DNA of 64,000 nucleotides from Pantoea sp. CCBC3-3-1 (GCF_007981265.1 NZ_CP034363.1:2790001-2854000); one strand, 5' to 3'. Positions 8,457 through 18,598 are shown, counted from the first letter of the stretch. A program made the numbers and translations. The notes: generated by a model from the letters alone, not told the origin.

Positions 8457-9434
8457 TTATAGCAGGTTCTTTTCAGCCAGCTCAAGAGCATAGTAGGTAA
8501 AGATCAGATCGGCACCCGCGCGCTTAATGGCGCCAAGGCTTTCCAGCACCACATCCTGTTCGTTGATTGCGCCCGCCTGCGCAGCAAATTTCAGCATCGC
8601 GTATTCACCGCTCACCTGATAGGCGGCCAGAGGCAGTTCGCTGCGCTCGCGCACGTCGCGGATAATGTCCAGGTAAGCGCCAGCCGGTTTGACCATCAGC
8701 GCATCTGCCCCTTCGGCCTGATCGATCAGGGATTCACGGATCGCTTCACGACGGTTCATCGGGTTCATCTGGTAGGTTTTGCGATCGCCTTTCAGCGAGG
8801 TTCCCGCCGCTTCACGGAACGGGCCGTAGAAGGAAGAAGCAAACTTGGTGGAGTAAGACATAATAGCGGTATCGGTAAAGCCCGCTTCATCCAGCGCACG
8901 GCGGATTGCCCCTACCTGCCCGTCCATCGCGGCCGATGGCGCGATAAAGTCAGCACCTGCTCGCGCGGCGGCAACGGCCTGACGGCCAAGGTTGACGAGG
9001 GTTGCATCGTTATCCACACCCTGTTCATGCAGCACGCCACAGTGTCCGTGCGTGGTGTATTCACAGAAACAGGTATCGGACATCACGATCATTTCCGGCA
9101 CGGTCTCTTTGCAGATGCGTGACATCCGGGAGACCAGTCCATTTTCCTGCCAGGTATCGCTGCCATCCGCATCGGTATGATGGGAAATACCGAAGGTCAT
9201 TACCGAGCGGATACCCGCTTTGGCAATACGCTCGATTTCATACGCCAGCCGCTTTTCCGGGATACGCATAACGCCAGGCATCGCCTGGATAGGTTTGTAA
9301 TCATCAAGACCTTCCTCAACAAAGATCGGCAGCGCCAGATCGTTAATGCTGAGTGAGGATTCCTGAAACAGCGAGCGGAAGGATGGAGTCTGACGCAGAC
9401 GTCTTGGGCGATGGGCAGGTGAATAAATGGACAA
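8457..9434 (-). CDS. hemB: Delta-aminolevulinate dehydratase (porphobilinogen synthase)
   Basis: HemB condenses two 5-aminolevulinate molecules to porphobilinogen, the second committed step of tetrapyrrole synthesis, in the cytoplasm. The 325-residue protein has the zinc-binding cysteine cluster ([16 protein letters not shown] region) and both Schiff-base lysines ([14 protein letters not shown] and [10 protein letters not shown]). Length and N-terminus ([15 protein letters not shown]) are normal for enterobacterial HemB. It is monocistronic with its own terminator. Confidence 0.97.
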   Translation of the reverse strand: MSIYSPAHRPRRLRQTPSFRSLFQESSLSINDLALPIFVEEGLDDYKPIQAMPGVMRIPEKRLAYEIERIAKAGIRSVMTFGISHHTDADGSDTWQENGLVSRMSRICKETVPEMIVMSDTCFCEYTTHGHCGVLHEQGVDNDATLVNLGRQAVAAARAGADFIAPSAAMDGQVGAIRRALDEAGFTDTAIMSYSTKFASSFYGPFREAAGTSLKGDRKTYQMNPMNRREAIRESLIDQAEGADALMVKPAGAYLDIIRDVRERSELPLAAYQVSGEYAMLKFAAQAGAINEQDVVLESLGAIKRAGADLIFTYYALELAEKNLL

Positions 9435-9690
9435 AACAACCTCGATTTAGCGGATAACCGCTGGCGAAGAGAAAACGGCCAGCGAGAAAAAATGAGTCTG
9501 TTAACAGTATACCTCTGAACGCTTTCTGACAATGATTGCGATAATTCTTAGCCACTAACGGCACAGATTGCCTGGTTTCACAACGCCTCTGCCCTGCACA
9601 TTTTCCCAAAAATATGCCTTTTCAAGCAGATATCCTGCTGTGACCTTATTTAGCGTCCATAATTAAGCCTTAAACACCAGAGGAGTAGAA

Positions 9691-11040
9691 ATGGGCTTTC
9701 TTGGCTGGACCGCCGCAACTGGCGGATTATTACTGTTAATGACGCTGGCATCGGGCTGGATCAAACGTGGCCCGGTGACGGCTTTTGCGCTTTATCTGGC
9801 CGCTGGCGTGCTGTGTGGCCCGTGGGTACTGAATCTGTTACAGGTTGATATTGCGGCTCACGCCGAGCTGACCGCTCACCTGACTGAAATTGCCATGGCG
9901 GCGTCACTGTTTATTACCGGCCTGAAGCTGCGCCTGCCTTTATCACATCAGGGCTGGCGCATTGGCTTACGGTTAGCGTTTCCTGGCATGCTGCTAACCG
10001 TTGGTGGAATGACGCTGGCAGCACATTATCTGGCGGGCCTTTCCTGGCCAATGGCTTTAGCGTTCAGCGCCATCGTTGCGCCAACCGATCCGGTATTGGC
10101 CAGCCTGATCTCGGTTAATGATGCCAGCGATAATGACAACTTGCGGGTGTCGCTCTCCAGCGAAGCGGGCATGAACGACGGCAGCGCGCTGCCGCTCCTG
10201 ATGCTGGCAGTGATGCTGCTGACCGGCCATGAAGAACTGTCGCTGAATATGTTCGGCCACTGGGCGCTGGTGGATGTGCTGTGGGCAATTGCAGGCGGTA
10301 TGGGCATTGGCTTTGTGCTGGGCCGTTTCGTCGGTCAGTATGCGACTCACCTGCGCCATACGCATCAGGATGTCGCACCTAATGATTTTCTGGCGCTGGC
10401 CCTGATTGCCTTGAGCTATGCCGCAGCTCAGGCGCTGGACGCTTCCGGCTTCCTCGCGGCCTTTGCTGCGGGCGTGGGCCTGCGCCGGGCAGAAATGCGG
10501 GTTATCAGCCGCCAGCCTGCTGATGACTTTTCCGACAGTGAACACCGGCCACCCGCCGAGGTGTTGGTAAATCCCCATATTCGCCACTCGGCTGGCGAAA
10601 CCAATCCTGCCAGTTCGGTGGGACTGGTGGTAGGTGACGCACTGTCATTCGGCGATACCGTAGAGCGTCTGTTCGCCGCAGGTATTATCATTGTGCTTGG
10701 CATTACGCTGGCCCAACACTGGGATCTTGCCGGGCTACTGATGGCGGGCCTGCTATTTCTGGTGATCCGCCCTGCGGCGGTATTTATCGGTACCACCGGT
10801 ATTAAAGCGCCCTGGCAGCAAAAGCTAATTATTGGCTGGTTGGGTATTCGCGGTATCGGCAGTATCAACTATATCGCCTGGGCCTATACCCACGGCCTGG
10901 CGGGAGAAGAAGCCACGCATATGGCGAATATGGCTATTACGCTGATCGTTGCCAGCGTGGTGCTGCACGGTATGACGGTCACGCCGCTGCTCAACTGGCG
11001 ACAGGCAAAAGCGGCAGCCAGAGAGCGTAAAAAAGAATAA
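9691..11040 (+). CDS. NhaP-type Na+/H+ (cation:proton) antiporter
   Basis: The 449-residue protein has about twelve membrane segments and the CPA1 hallmarks: SAIVAPTDPVLASLI (the ion-binding Asp region) and SSEAGMNDGSALPLL. The GWLGIRGIGSINYIAWA segment near the end is also typical. It would exchange cytoplasmic Na+ or K+ for protons at the inner membrane. There is a clear GAGGAG ribosome site before the ATG. No partner genes are attached; the next gene starts 119 bp downstream. Confidence 0.88.
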   Translation: MGFLGWTAATGGLLLLMTLASGWIKRGPVTAFALYLAAGVLCGPWVLNLLQVDIAAHAELTAHLTEIAMAASLFITGLKLRLPLSHQGWRIGLRLAFPGMLLTVGGMTLAAHYLAGLSWPMALAFSAIVAPTDPVLASLISVNDASDNDNLRVSLSSEAGMNDGSALPLLMLAVMLLTGHEELSLNMFGHWALVDVLWAIAGGMGIGFVLGRFVGQYATHLRHTHQDVAPNDFLALALIALSYAAAQALDASGFLAAFAAGVGLRRAEMRVISRQPADDFSDSEHRPPAEVLVNPHIRHSAGETNPASSVGLVVGDALSFGDTVERLFAAGIIIVLGITLAQHWDLAGLLMAGLLFLVIRPAAVFIGTTGIKAPWQQKLIIGWLGIRGIGSINYIAWAYTHGLAGEEATHMANMAITLIVASVVLHGMTVTPLLNWRQAKAAARERKKE

Positions 11041-11159
11041 GCGTGCTAAATCAACCGGTCGCGCAACCGTTGCCCGCCTGAAAGCGATATTTCGGATTTA
11101 TGCTAGCCTCAATAGAGGACTACGGTATTGCTGTCAGGCAGCGCGGGTTGATAAAAAAC

Positions 11160-13337
11160 ATGAAAATATCAGAGAGTTTTCGCAGTCATTTTATTCGTGA
11201 AGTGCTTATCCCTCTCATACTGGTATTACTGGTTACTTTTCTTGCCGCTTCATTTACCGTCTGGTGGGCCACGGCAAAAAGTAATGAAAATGCCGCAGCC
11301 GAACAGCAGCAAATCATTCAGACCACGCTCACGCAAAGCCTGAATGAGATGATCAAACAGCATCGCAGCCTGGCGCTGTGGCAGCCGCTGGGTCGACGAC
11401 TCACGCGCGCGCCTCAGGATACAATCTGGCTTAATCAAAACGTCGGCTCATGGCTTTCTGACATGTTCGGGCATCAGTTGGTATATATCCTTGATGCGAA
11501 GAACCAGCCCATCTACCGCTGGGAAAACGGTAAAAATGTGCCGCTGGCGCGGTTTTCCCACCTTCAGCAGCCGGTTACTACGTTAATGGGCAAGCTCAAA
11601 GTGCCCTTTAGCAGTACCGATCACCACCGCGAAACCATTGACTATGCGCTGATTGACAATCGCCCGGTTGCCCTGGCAGCTGGCACCATTGCCGGTGAAA
11701 ATGGCCTGAGCGCCGGTTTTACCCTGATCAGCGTTAAATATCTGGATGACCAGTATCTTAGCGCCCTTTCCGAACGCAGCCTGCTACGTGGATTACGCTA
11801 TGCCGACGGACACCCCGCCGGCGCGGGTGCTAACTATCTGCTGAAAAACAGCGAAGGGAATTCGCTGGGTTATATCAGCTGGCAGCCTTACGCGCCGGGT
11901 ACAGAAATGCTGCATGTTATCGGGCCGGTGGCGCTGGCGGTGGTGCTGATCATTAGCCTGATTTGCGGGGTGATGATCCGCCGTTTATGGCTCTCTTCAC
12001 TCACGCTGTCGCAATCGCTCCTGCAACTGAGCGCCAGCGAAGCCCAGGCGCAACATTTGGCTTTTCATGATGTGCTGACCGGATTACCCAATCGGGCGCT
12101 GGTTGAAGACCGTCTGAACCAGGCACTGGGCAGGCGGATGCATAATGAGGAACAGGTTGCCCTGCTGTTGCTGGATCTGGATCGTTTCAAACTGGTGAAC
12201 GATACCTACGGCCACCATGCGGGTGACGATCTCATTATCAGTGTCGGGCATCGCCTTACTGAATTGGTTAAAGATACGGATACGGTGGGCCGGTTAGGCG
12301 GAGACGAATTTGTGGTGATCGTGCAAGGGATTCGCTCTCCTCGCGAAGTTCAGCAGCTGTGCGAAAGCATTATCGAATCTCTGGCACGGCCCTTTACGCT
12401 GTTAGGCTGTGAAACCTGGATCGGCGTCAGTATTGGCGTGGCGACGGCACCGGACGATGCATCCGATCGCACCGAGATGATGCGTAAAGCGGATATCGCG
12501 CTCTACGAGGCAAAAAGCCACGGACGCGGACAATATCGCGTGTTTGAAGGGGTAATGGATGAGTCGGTAAAAACCCGGCAGCAGGTTGCCGCCGATTTGC
12601 GTATCGCGCTGCAAAACAAACGCGAGCTGGCGGTTTACTATCAGCCGTTGATGGATATTTCCGGCCAGCAGGTGGTGGGTCTGGAAGCATTGATGCGCTG
12701 GCATCATCCGGTTCACGGGCTGATCTCGCCCAACGAGTTTATTCCGCTGGCGGAAGAGATGGGGCTGATTATTCAAATTGGCGAATGGGTGCTGCGCGAA
12801 GCGTGTCGGGTATCGCTGGCCTGGCCCGATCTCTCCATCGCAGTCAACGTTTCGCCGCTCCAGTTCCGCGCGGCAGGTTTTGTTGAACGCATTAAAGCGA
12901 TTGTGAAACAGGAAAAAACCCTGCCCACCCGTATTGAACTGGAAATTACCGAAGGCGTGCTGATTGAAGATGAAAAAGGGGCGCAGGAAATCATGAGCAA
13001 GCTGCGTCAGGCGGGCTTTAAGATCGCGCTGGACGATTTCGGCACCGGCTACTCAAGCCTGAATTACCTTAGCCATTTCTCGGTCGATAAAATCAAAATC
13101 GACCGTTCATTTACCCAGTCGCTGGGCGTGACGGAAAATTCAGTGGCGATTATTGAATCGGTAGTCAGGCTGGGTCAGGCGATGGGGCTGACCGTAACCG
13201 CCGAGGGTGTGGAGACCGACAGTCAGATGGCGGCGCTGGCAGAAGCGGGATGCAATCAGCTTCAGGGATTCCTCTTCTCGCAGGCGGTACCGGAAGCGCG
13301 TATCGCCGATTTGCTGAGCCACAGAAAAGCGGGTTGA
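11160..13337 (+). CDS. CHASE4-GGDEF-EAL cyclic-di-GMP enzyme
   Basis: The 725-residue protein has an N-terminal membrane segment (residues 14-38), a periplasmic CHASE4-like sensor (QLVYILDAKNQPIYRW), a second membrane segment near 260-280, then GGDEF and EAL domains. Both catalytic motifs are intact: GGDEF at 380-384 and EAL at 509-511, plus DDFGTGYSSL. It can therefore in principle both make and degrade cyclic-di-GMP, and which activity dominates cannot be told. I use the ATG at 11160 (MKISESFRSHF); the frame extends 20 codons upstream without membrane-protein character. Confidence 0.92.
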   Translation: MKISESFRSHFIREVLIPLILVLLVTFLAASFTVWWATAKSNENAAAEQQQIIQTTLTQSLNEMIKQHRSLALWQPLGRRLTRAPQDTIWLNQNVGSWLSDMFGHQLVYILDAKNQPIYRWENGKNVPLARFSHLQQPVTTLMGKLKVPFSSTDHHRETIDYALIDNRPVALAAGTIAGENGLSAGFTLISVKYLDDQYLSALSERSLLRGLRYADGHPAGAGANYLLKNSEGNSLGYISWQPYAPGTEMLHVIGPVALAVVLIISLICGVMIRRLWLSSLTLSQSLLQLSASEAQAQHLAFHDVLTGLPNRALVEDRLNQALGRRMHNEEQVALLLLDLDRFKLVNDTYGHHAGDDLIISVGHRLTELVKDTDTVGRLGGDEFVVIVQGIRSPREVQQLCESIIESLARPFTLLGCETWIGVSIGVATAPDDASDRTEMMRKADIALYEAKSHGRGQYRVFEGVMDESVKTRQQVAADLRIALQNKRELAVYYQPLMDISGQQVVGLEALMRWHHPVHGLISPNEFIPLAEEMGLIIQIGEWVLREACRVSLAWPDLSIAVNVSPLQFRAAGFVERIKAIVKQEKTLPTRIELEITEGVLIEDEKGAQEIMSKLRQAGFKIALDDFGTGYSSLNYLSHFSVDKIKIDRSFTQSLGVTENSVAIIESVVRLGQAMGLTVTAEGVETDSQMAALAEAGCNQLQGFLFSQAVPEARIADLLSHRKAG

Positions 13338-13389
13338 ACACAGCGACAAACTGCACCTGAGCCGCCAGGCATTGACTAGCGGCTTAGCA

Positions 13390-13441
13390 GGCGGCATCCA
13401 TGCCAGCCCGACACGGCCGTCCATGGCCGTGACGCTTTATT
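13390..13441 (-). repeat. Structured intergenic repeat, copy A
   Basis: Read on the minus strand, this copy contains CACGGCC-ATGGAC-GGCCGTG followed by GTCGGGCTGGCATGGATGCC. It matches copies B (32448-32520) and C (38411-38500). It lies between convergent genes (GGDEF-EAL and aldehyde dehydrogenase). The stem is one base pair shorter than in copy C on both arms, which keeps pairing intact. Confidence 0.75.
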
Positions 13442-13467
13442 ACAGGCCCCTGCCCCTCACGCTTTGA

Positions 13468-13498
13468 TAAAAGTGTTGTCTGTCGGTAAAGACAACAC
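13468..13498 (-). terminator. Terminator of the aldehyde dehydrogenase gene
   Basis: An 8-bp stem (GTGTTGTC / GACAACAC, 13473-13480 and 13491-13498) is followed on the minus strand by TTTT. It begins 24 bp past the stop of the dehydrogenase gene. Confidence 0.75.
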
Positions 13499-13521
13499 CT
13501 CGGGTCAGCACCGGTTTACTG

Positions 13522-15045
13522 TCAGAAAAAGCCCAGCGGCTGCACGCTATAGCTGACCAGCAGGTTTTTTGTTTGCTGATAGTGGTCGAGCATCATTTTA
13601 TGCGTCTCCCGCCCAATACCGGATTTTTTGTAGCCGCCAAACGCGGCATGCGCCGGATAAAGATGATAACAGTTGGTCCAGACCCGCCCGGCTTTGATTG
13701 CCCGCCCTACCCGATACGCCCGGTTGATATCGCGTGTCCACAAGCCCGCGCCAAGACCGTAGATAGAATCGTTGGCGATGGCAATCGCTTCTTCTTCATC
13801 CTTAAAGGTGGTGATGCCGACCACCGGCCCGAAAATTTCCTCCTGGAAAACGCGCATGCTGTTGTTGCCTTTCAGCAGGGTTGGCTGAATGTAATAACCG
13901 GTGGAGAGCTCGCCTTCGAGCTTTTCGATGCCGCCGCCGGTCAGGATCTCGGCCCCTTCCTGCTGCGCAATGTCCAGATAAGAGAGGATTTTATCAAATT
14001 GCTGCTGTGAAGCCTGCGCGCCCACCATGGTCTCGGTATCCATCGGGTCGCCACGTTTAATCGTTTTTACTCTTTTCAGAACCGCTTCCATAAAGGGCGC
14101 ATAAATAGATTCCTGCACCAGCGCCCGTGAAGGACAGGTACAAACTTCACCCTGATTTAAAAAGCCCAACACCACCCCTTCCGCCGCTTTCTCAATAAAG
14201 GAGGGTTCCGCCTGCATAATATCCTCAAAGAAGATATTGGGTGATTTCCCGCCCAGTTCGACGGTGGAAGGGATCAAGTTTTTAGCCGCCAGTTCAAGGA
14301 TATGACCGCCGGTTGCGGTAGAGCCGGTAAAGGCGACTTTAGCAATACGCGGATTGCCTGCCAGCGCTTCCCCCGCCTCGCGACCGAAGCCATGGATCAC
14401 GTTCAGCACGCCCGGCGGTAAAAGATCGGCGATTAATTCCACAAACAGCGTAATCGACAGCGGCGTCTGCTCAGCCGGTTTCAGCACCACGCAGTTACCT
14501 GCGCCCAGGGCCGGGGCGAGCTTCCACGCGGCCATAAGCAATGGGAAATTCCACGGAATGATTTGTGCAACAACGCCAAGCGGTTCATGGAAATGATAGG
14601 CAGCGGTAAACTCGTCAATCTCGGCGGCAGAGCCTTCCTGCGCGCGCAGGCAGCCGGCAAAATAGCGGAAATGATCGACCGCCAGCGGCAGATCGGCAGC
14701 CAGCGTTTCGCGAACCGGTTTGCCGTTATCCCAGGTTTCATTGACCGCCAGATATTCCAGATTTTCTTCCAGCCGGTCAGCAATTTTTAACAACGTCAGC
14801 GAACGTGCCTGGACTGACGTTTTGCCCCAGGCAGAGGCCGCCGCGTGCGCCGCATCCAGCGCTTTTTCCACATCCTCCTTACCAGAACGCGGAAACTTAC
14901 CGATGACCGAGCCGTTTATCGGTGAGGTGTTAGTAAAGTAATCTCCATTGAGCGGCGCAACGAATTCACCGTTAATAAAATTGCCATACTGCGATTGCAG
15001 GGTAATCAGCGACGCTTTGTTGCCCGGATATGCATAACGCATCAT
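13522..15045 (-). CDS. exaC: ExaC/AldB-type acetaldehyde dehydrogenase
   Basis: This NAD(P)+-dependent enzyme oxidises acetaldehyde and related aldehydes to acids in the cytoplasm. The 507-residue product contains the class-specific active-site run [19 protein letters not shown] (here [12 protein letters not shown]) with the catalytic Cys, the conserved Glu in VELGGKSPN, and [14 protein letters not shown]. The ATG at 15045 is chosen because AGGAG precedes it; the longer frame adds nine residues without support. The N-terminus ([10 protein letters not shown]) resembles ExaC of Pseudomonas more than AldB of E. coli, while the C-terminus [13 protein letters not shown] fits both. Confidence 0.88.
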   Translation of the reverse strand: MMRYAYPGNKASLITLQSQYGNFINGEFVAPLNGDYFTNTSPINGSVIGKFPRSGKEDVEKALDAAHAAASAWGKTSVQARSLTLLKIADRLEENLEYLAVNETWDNGKPVRETLAADLPLAVDHFRYFAGCLRAQEGSAAEIDEFTAAYHFHEPLGVVAQIIPWNFPLLMAAWKLAPALGAGNCVVLKPAEQTPLSITLFVELIADLLPPGVLNVIHGFGREAGEALAGNPRIAKVAFTGSTATGGHILELAAKNLIPSTVELGGKSPNIFFEDIMQAEPSFIEKAAEGVVLGFLNQGEVCTCPSRALVQESIYAPFMEAVLKRVKTIKRGDPMDTETMVGAQASQQQFDKILSYLDIAQQEGAEILTGGGIEKLEGELSTGYYIQPTLLKGNNSMRVFQEEIFGPVVGITTFKDEEEAIAIANDSIYGLGAGLWTRDINRAYRVGRAIKAGRVWTNCYHLYPAHAAFGGYKKSGIGRETHKMMLDHYQQTKNLLVSYSVQPLGFF

Positions 15046-15254
15046 CGTTCTCCTGTGAGGTAGCCCCACCAAAAGTTAACAATAAACAAACCAACGCTTA
15101 ACATTATTGATAACAGCGAGAATGTCAGGTGTACAAAGTGGAAACTGTGATCGCGACACAAGGAAGGGAAGAATTTTACAGGTTGTGAGGTAAAGCACGA
15201 CGGAGGATAAATATTCGCGCCGCGCGAGGGGAAGCTGCGGCGCGGTGAGCGAGT

Positions 15255-15995
15255 TTAGCCGGACAGAGCACCCGATGCTGTACGTTTTTCTGGGCGCTGT
15301 TGCTGCCAAAAAGCCTGAAGCAGCTGAAGCGGCCAGACGGGTTCAGACTGATGCGTTAACAGACTGCTGGTGGCGTCATCATGCTGACTGTTTTGCAAAC
15401 AGGCCGTCATGATGGTGCCGGTAAATTCCGGGTGGAACTGGAATGAGAGGGCCTGCTGGCTGTAGCGAATAATCTGGCACTCATCCATTGCCGAGGTTGC
15501 CAGCACCTGAGCGCCCTCCGGGGCTTGCAGCACTGACTGCTGATGCGAGAGCCACGCCGAAAAGTGCGGAGGCAACGAGCTCAGTAACGGATCTTTCTCG
15601 CAGCCGGGTTGCGTTGCGATCCTCTGCTGTCCCCGTTCCACGCCGCGCGGATTGTCATCCACCAGCCCGCCCAGCGCATAAGACATCAATTGATGACCAT
15701 AGCAGACGCCAAGCAGCGGCAGCTGGTGGTCCATTGCGCTGCGGATCCAGGCGGCCGTGCGCTCACTCCAGTCGGCATGATCGGTCACCATCGCCCAGGA
15801 GCCGGTCAGAATAGCCGCAGACAACGAAGCGGGATCCGGCAGGGCTTCGCCCAGATCGGGTCGGATGACACGATATTCATCCGGCTGCAAATCCAACGCC
15901 GCAACGAACCAGTGCTGCTGTTCACCCACGCTTGCCACCACGCCTTCAGGCGGCGTTTCCAGCTGAATAATCGCTAACGGAAGAGAGGCGTTCAT
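15255..15995 (-). CDS. Class I glutamine amidotransferase-like protein
   Basis: The 246-residue protein has the GATase fold with the nucleophile elbow GVCYGHQL and the downstream His-Glu pair in FQFHPEF, so the Cys-His-Glu triad is present. It is a stand-alone domain like the GuaA-related proteins such as E. coli YfeJ. It probably hydrolyses glutamine or a gamma-glutamyl compound, but the acceptor is unknown. It is 180 bp downstream of nothing coding on its own strand and not clearly in an operon. Confidence 0.85.
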   Translation of the reverse strand: MNASLPLAIIQLETPPEGVVASVGEQQHWFVAALDLQPDEYRVIRPDLGEALPDPASLSAAILTGSWAMVTDHADWSERTAAWIRSAMDHQLPLLGVCYGHQLMSYALGGLVDDNPRGVERGQQRIATQPGCEKDPLLSSLPPHFSAWLSHQQSVLQAPEGAQVLATSAMDECQIIRYSQQALSFQFHPEFTGTIMTACLQNSQHDDATSSLLTHQSEPVWPLQLLQAFWQQQRPEKRTASGALSG

Positions 15996-16205
15996 TGACC
16001 ATCCTTATGTAAGTTGCATCCTGCTCACTGACGGCAGGCGTCAGTGAATTATCATCGCATGGGGTGTACCGGCTGTCACAGAACTTTTTCTGCAACTGAC
16101 ACCCTAAAAAGTCATATCAGCAGGAGAAAAATGGTGAGCGGATGCGTAAAACAGGGGCAATTCATGCCATGATAAAAAGCTCACGCTGACTTTAAGGATT
16201 GCTCC

Positions 16206-17093
16206 GTGGCTTTGCGTCATTTTTTCCTGATTTTGCTGGTGGTCACTACCTGGGCCTTTAATAACATTGCGGTAAAATGGGGGCTGGTCGATCTCCCGCC
16301 GCTGTTTCTGACGTTGATGCGCTTTGTGGTGGTCGCGCTGATCCTTATTCCTTTTACTCGAATCACCCGCGATCAGCTGCGTTATCTGATCCCGCTGGCT
16401 TTTACCTTCGGTTTTCTGCATTTTTCACTGCTGTTTGTCGGCCTGAAATATACCGATGCCGGAACAGGCGCCATTGTCGTGCAGCTGGGGACACCGTTTG
16501 CCATGGTGCTGGCGATGATTTTCCTTAAAGAAAAACTGTCGCTGGTGCAGATGCTCGGCATTGCGATTTCGCTTTCAGGCGTCGTGGTCTTATCGGGCAG
16601 CCCGACCATTCCCGCCTGGTGGGTACTGTGCCTGCTGCTGTGCAGCGCGGCAGGCTGGGCAATCAGTAATTTGATCGTCAAAAAATCGCCGTCAATCAAG
16701 CCGCTAACCCTGACTGCCTGGCTGTCGTTTTTGGCCATCCCGATTGTGGGGACCGCTTCGCTGCTGCTGGAATCCGATCAGCTGACCAGTCTTGCGCATG
16801 CTTCCTGGCGCGGCTGGTTTGGCATTTTCTACAGCGCAATTTGCTCTTCCATCATCGCTTATTCTTTATGGTATGGCCTGCTGCGCAGTTACAACGTCAA
16901 TCTGATTATGCCCTACTCGCTTCTGACCCCCGTATTATCAGTCATCATGGGCGTGCTGGTGCTGGGCGATAGCATGAACAGCTTTAAAATTATCGGCTCG
17001 CTGCTGGTGGTTGCCGGTACGGCGCTTGCGGTTATCAACCTGCGTAATCTGCGCATGCATGCGCGCCTGCCCAAACGTCGACGCCTGCGTTAG
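16206..17093 (+). CDS. EamA/DMT-family permease
   Basis: The 295-residue protein has ten membrane segments in two EamA repeats; TWAFNNIAVKWGL opens the first and AGWAISNLIVKKS the second. The drug/metabolite transporter superfamily exports amino acids and small metabolites, but no substrate can be assigned here. It starts at a GTG at 16206 with AAGGA upstream. The C-terminal tail is strongly basic (HARLPKRRRLR), as expected for the cytoplasmic side. Confidence 0.88.
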   Translation: MALRHFFLILLVVTTWAFNNIAVKWGLVDLPPLFLTLMRFVVVALILIPFTRITRDQLRYLIPLAFTFGFLHFSLLFVGLKYTDAGTGAIVVQLGTPFAMVLAMIFLKEKLSLVQMLGIAISLSGVVVLSGSPTIPAWWVLCLLLCSAAGWAISNLIVKKSPSIKPLTLTAWLSFLAIPIVGTASLLLESDQLTSLAHASWRGWFGIFYSAICSSIIAYSLWYGLLRSYNVNLIMPYSLLTPVLSVIMGVLVLGDSMNSFKIIGSLLVVAGTALAVINLRNLRMHARLPKRRRLR

Positions 17094-17138
17094 CACCAGG
17101 CAAAAGGCGTGTTCCATTGCTACTTTTAGCCTGCTGCA

Positions 17139-17272
17139 CACCGTAAGGTTTACCGGCGAGGTCAACACGTTGAGGCTTTACTGAGCCAGACGGATGTCCT
17201 GATCGATAGTTTTCGTGCCGATGCGTTAAGTGTGGCTTTCTGGCACACCGCTAATCTGGTCACGCTCTGCTG
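17139..17272 (+). pseudogene. Possible relic of a CaiB/BaiF CoA-transferase
   Basis: In one frame the run ALLSQTDVLIDSFRADAL can be read, recalling the class III CoA-transferase motif (LL..ADVLIENFRPGVL). The frame stops soon afterwards at TGA and has no start or ribosome site. The similarity is short and unconfirmed. Confidence 0.25.
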
Positions 17273-17338
17273 AGCCGCTGGGTTCGTCACCGGCAAGCTG
17301 GACGAAATAAGAGCGCCCTGAATAAGATTACGCAGAGA

Positions 17339-17366
17339 ATAAAGCTGGCGTAAAAACCAGCTTTAT
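17339..17366 (-). terminator. Hairpin at the end of the DUF4160/DUF2442 pair
   Basis: A perfect 10-bp inverted repeat (ATAAAGCTGG / CCAGCTTTAT) with an 8-nt loop lies 10 bp past the DUF2442 stop. The following minus-strand bases are only weakly T-rich (TTCTC), so termination is probable but not certain. Confidence 0.55.
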
Positions 17367-17375
17367 CTGGAAGGA

Positions 17376-17645
17376 TTAAACAGGTAACTGAGGCAGGATG
17401 CCCTTAGCTCCCTGCAAAAGCCCTTCCGTACTTAAATCTTCATCAAGTTCTGGCCAGTAAATGCCATAACCCGCAGCAGCAGGTTGCCAGTTCTTACGCT
17501 GCCCGGGCGAGCCAGCAGCAAGTCGGGGATACCAGGCGACGGGAACAGATAAGCTGCGCCCATCCATCAGTTCAACAGTCATAAGCTGTTCATCCATATG
17601 AACATTCATGACACGAGAATCATTCTCTCTTGTTAAAATAAGCAT
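17376..17645 (-). CDS. DUF2442 domain protein
   Basis: The 89-residue protein contains the DUF2442 pattern: VMNVHMDEQLMTVELMDGRSLSVPVAWYPRL, followed by GYGIYWPELDEDLSTEGLL (quoted only for its key residues WYPRL and WPELDEDLS). The start at 17645 is preceded by AGGAGG at an ideal distance. The gene overlaps the upstream DUF4160 gene by 26 nt. The two families are often neighbours and have been proposed to act as a toxin-antitoxin-like or regulatory pair, but the function is not established. Confidence 0.82.
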   Translation of the reverse strand: MLILTRENDSRVMNVHMDEQLMTVELMDGRSLSVPVAWYPRLAAGSPGQRKNWQPAAAGYGIYWPELDEDLSTEGLLQGAKGILPQLPV

Positions 17646-17862
17646 TCCAGGCCTCCTGAAGTCGAATCCGATTTTCGGTAACCAACCGCTGAAGCTCGCG
17701 AAGCTCATAGTTGGCAAAGCTTATATTGTGAGCAATGCTGACATCATGCAACCATAATTTAGCTGTAAAATTGTCCTTATCAATATGTATATGTGCAGGT
17801 TCATTAGGTTCATGACTGTAAAAGTAAAACCGGTAAGCGCCGATCCTCAACACCGTTGGCAT
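17620..17862 (-). CDS. DUF4160 domain protein
   Basis: The 80-residue protein starts MPTVLRIGAYRFYFYSHEPNEPAHIHI, of which the RFYFYSHEPNEPAHIHI core (Glu-Pro-His-Ile-His type) is the DUF4160 signature. I choose the ATG at 17862, where family members start; an in-frame ATG at 17895 has no ribosome site. It is translationally coupled to the DUF2442 gene that overlaps its end. Possible role as the toxin-like partner is inference only. Confidence 0.82.
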   Translation of the reverse strand: MPTVLRIGAYRFYFYSHEPNEPAHIHIDKDNFTAKLWLHDVSIAHNISFANYELRELQRLVTENRIRLQEAWNAYFNKRE

Positions 17863-18007
17863 TGTTTCTTCATCCCTGAATAAGTTGCTGACCATTCGGG
17901 GAGGATAATGCGGGTCGGTTCAAATATCGTCAGATAAAAGCAACATATGCGAGGCTTTTCGCAGACCTTTACGTCTTAACGAAAAACCTCTGGCTGACTG
18001 CCGGTTA

Positions 18008-18562
18008 CTACTCTTCTTCATCCTCGGCCAGTTCATCGCGCATTGCCTGAAGCGCTTCGCGGCTCAGCGCCGCCAGCGTGCGGTAAAACGCGGTGCTGGC
18101 ATGTGCTTCGACTTTTCCGAGGAACTGGCCGCACCACGGCAGCAGATAGTCATCAAACAACATGATTTGCGCCTGCGCCTCGTCGGCTTCCGACTGATCT
18201 TCCAACCATGATGAAGCCAGCAGCAGCGCGCCAAAATGGTCAGCAGGCGCATCGCCGAGCGGCATACCACGGCTTTGCAGAAACGCACGAACTTCACTCT
18301 CCTGCGGGCCATTTTCCCACTGCGAACCATAAGGCGGCACCTTACAGTCGCTGCCGACGAACAGCGCATTGTAATCGGTGGCCAGCGCCAGCGGATCGCT
18401 GTTTTGCTGTAAACGCGTCAGCAGTTCATCCTGCTCCAGCGGCCAGTGCTGCTGTAATTTGCCTTCACGCAGCAGGGTAAACAGCGGCACCAGCAGCGGA
18501 TCCTGCGGCTGGCGATTGTAGAGCGAGCCAAGGATACGGCAGATGATTGAAAATTCATTCAT
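18008..18562 (-). CDS. ycdY: TorD/DmsD-family chaperone YcdY
   Basis: The 184-residue all-helical protein is clearly YcdY (MNEFSIICRILGSLY, PLFTLLREGKL, DYNALFVG, PPYGSQWENG, SWLEDQSEADE). In E. coli YcdY is a redox-enzyme-type chaperone that stimulates the zinc phosphatase YcdX and affects swarming. There the order is ghrA-ycdX-ycdY. In this window ycdX is broken by an accessory islet, so YcdY has lost its client gene. The ATG lies 39 bp beyond the surviving end of ycdX. The acidic C-terminus (AEDEEE) is usual. Confidence 0.95.
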   Translation of the reverse strand: MNEFSIICRILGSLYNRQPQDPLLVPLFTLLREGKLQQHWPLEQDELLTRLQQNSDPLALATDYNALFVGSDCKVPPYGSQWENGPQESEVRAFLQSRGMPLGDAPADHFGALLLASSWLEDQSEADEAQAQIMLFDDYLLPWCGQFLGKVEAHASTAFYRTLAALSREALQAMRDELAEDEEE

Positions 18563-18598
18563 AACGGTCAGTCCATTCAGAGATTAATTGTGACAGGG

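Noticed and set aside
10057..10587. 176-codon open frame opposite the antiporter
   Set aside because: Antisense shadow of a membrane-protein gene with conserved motifs.
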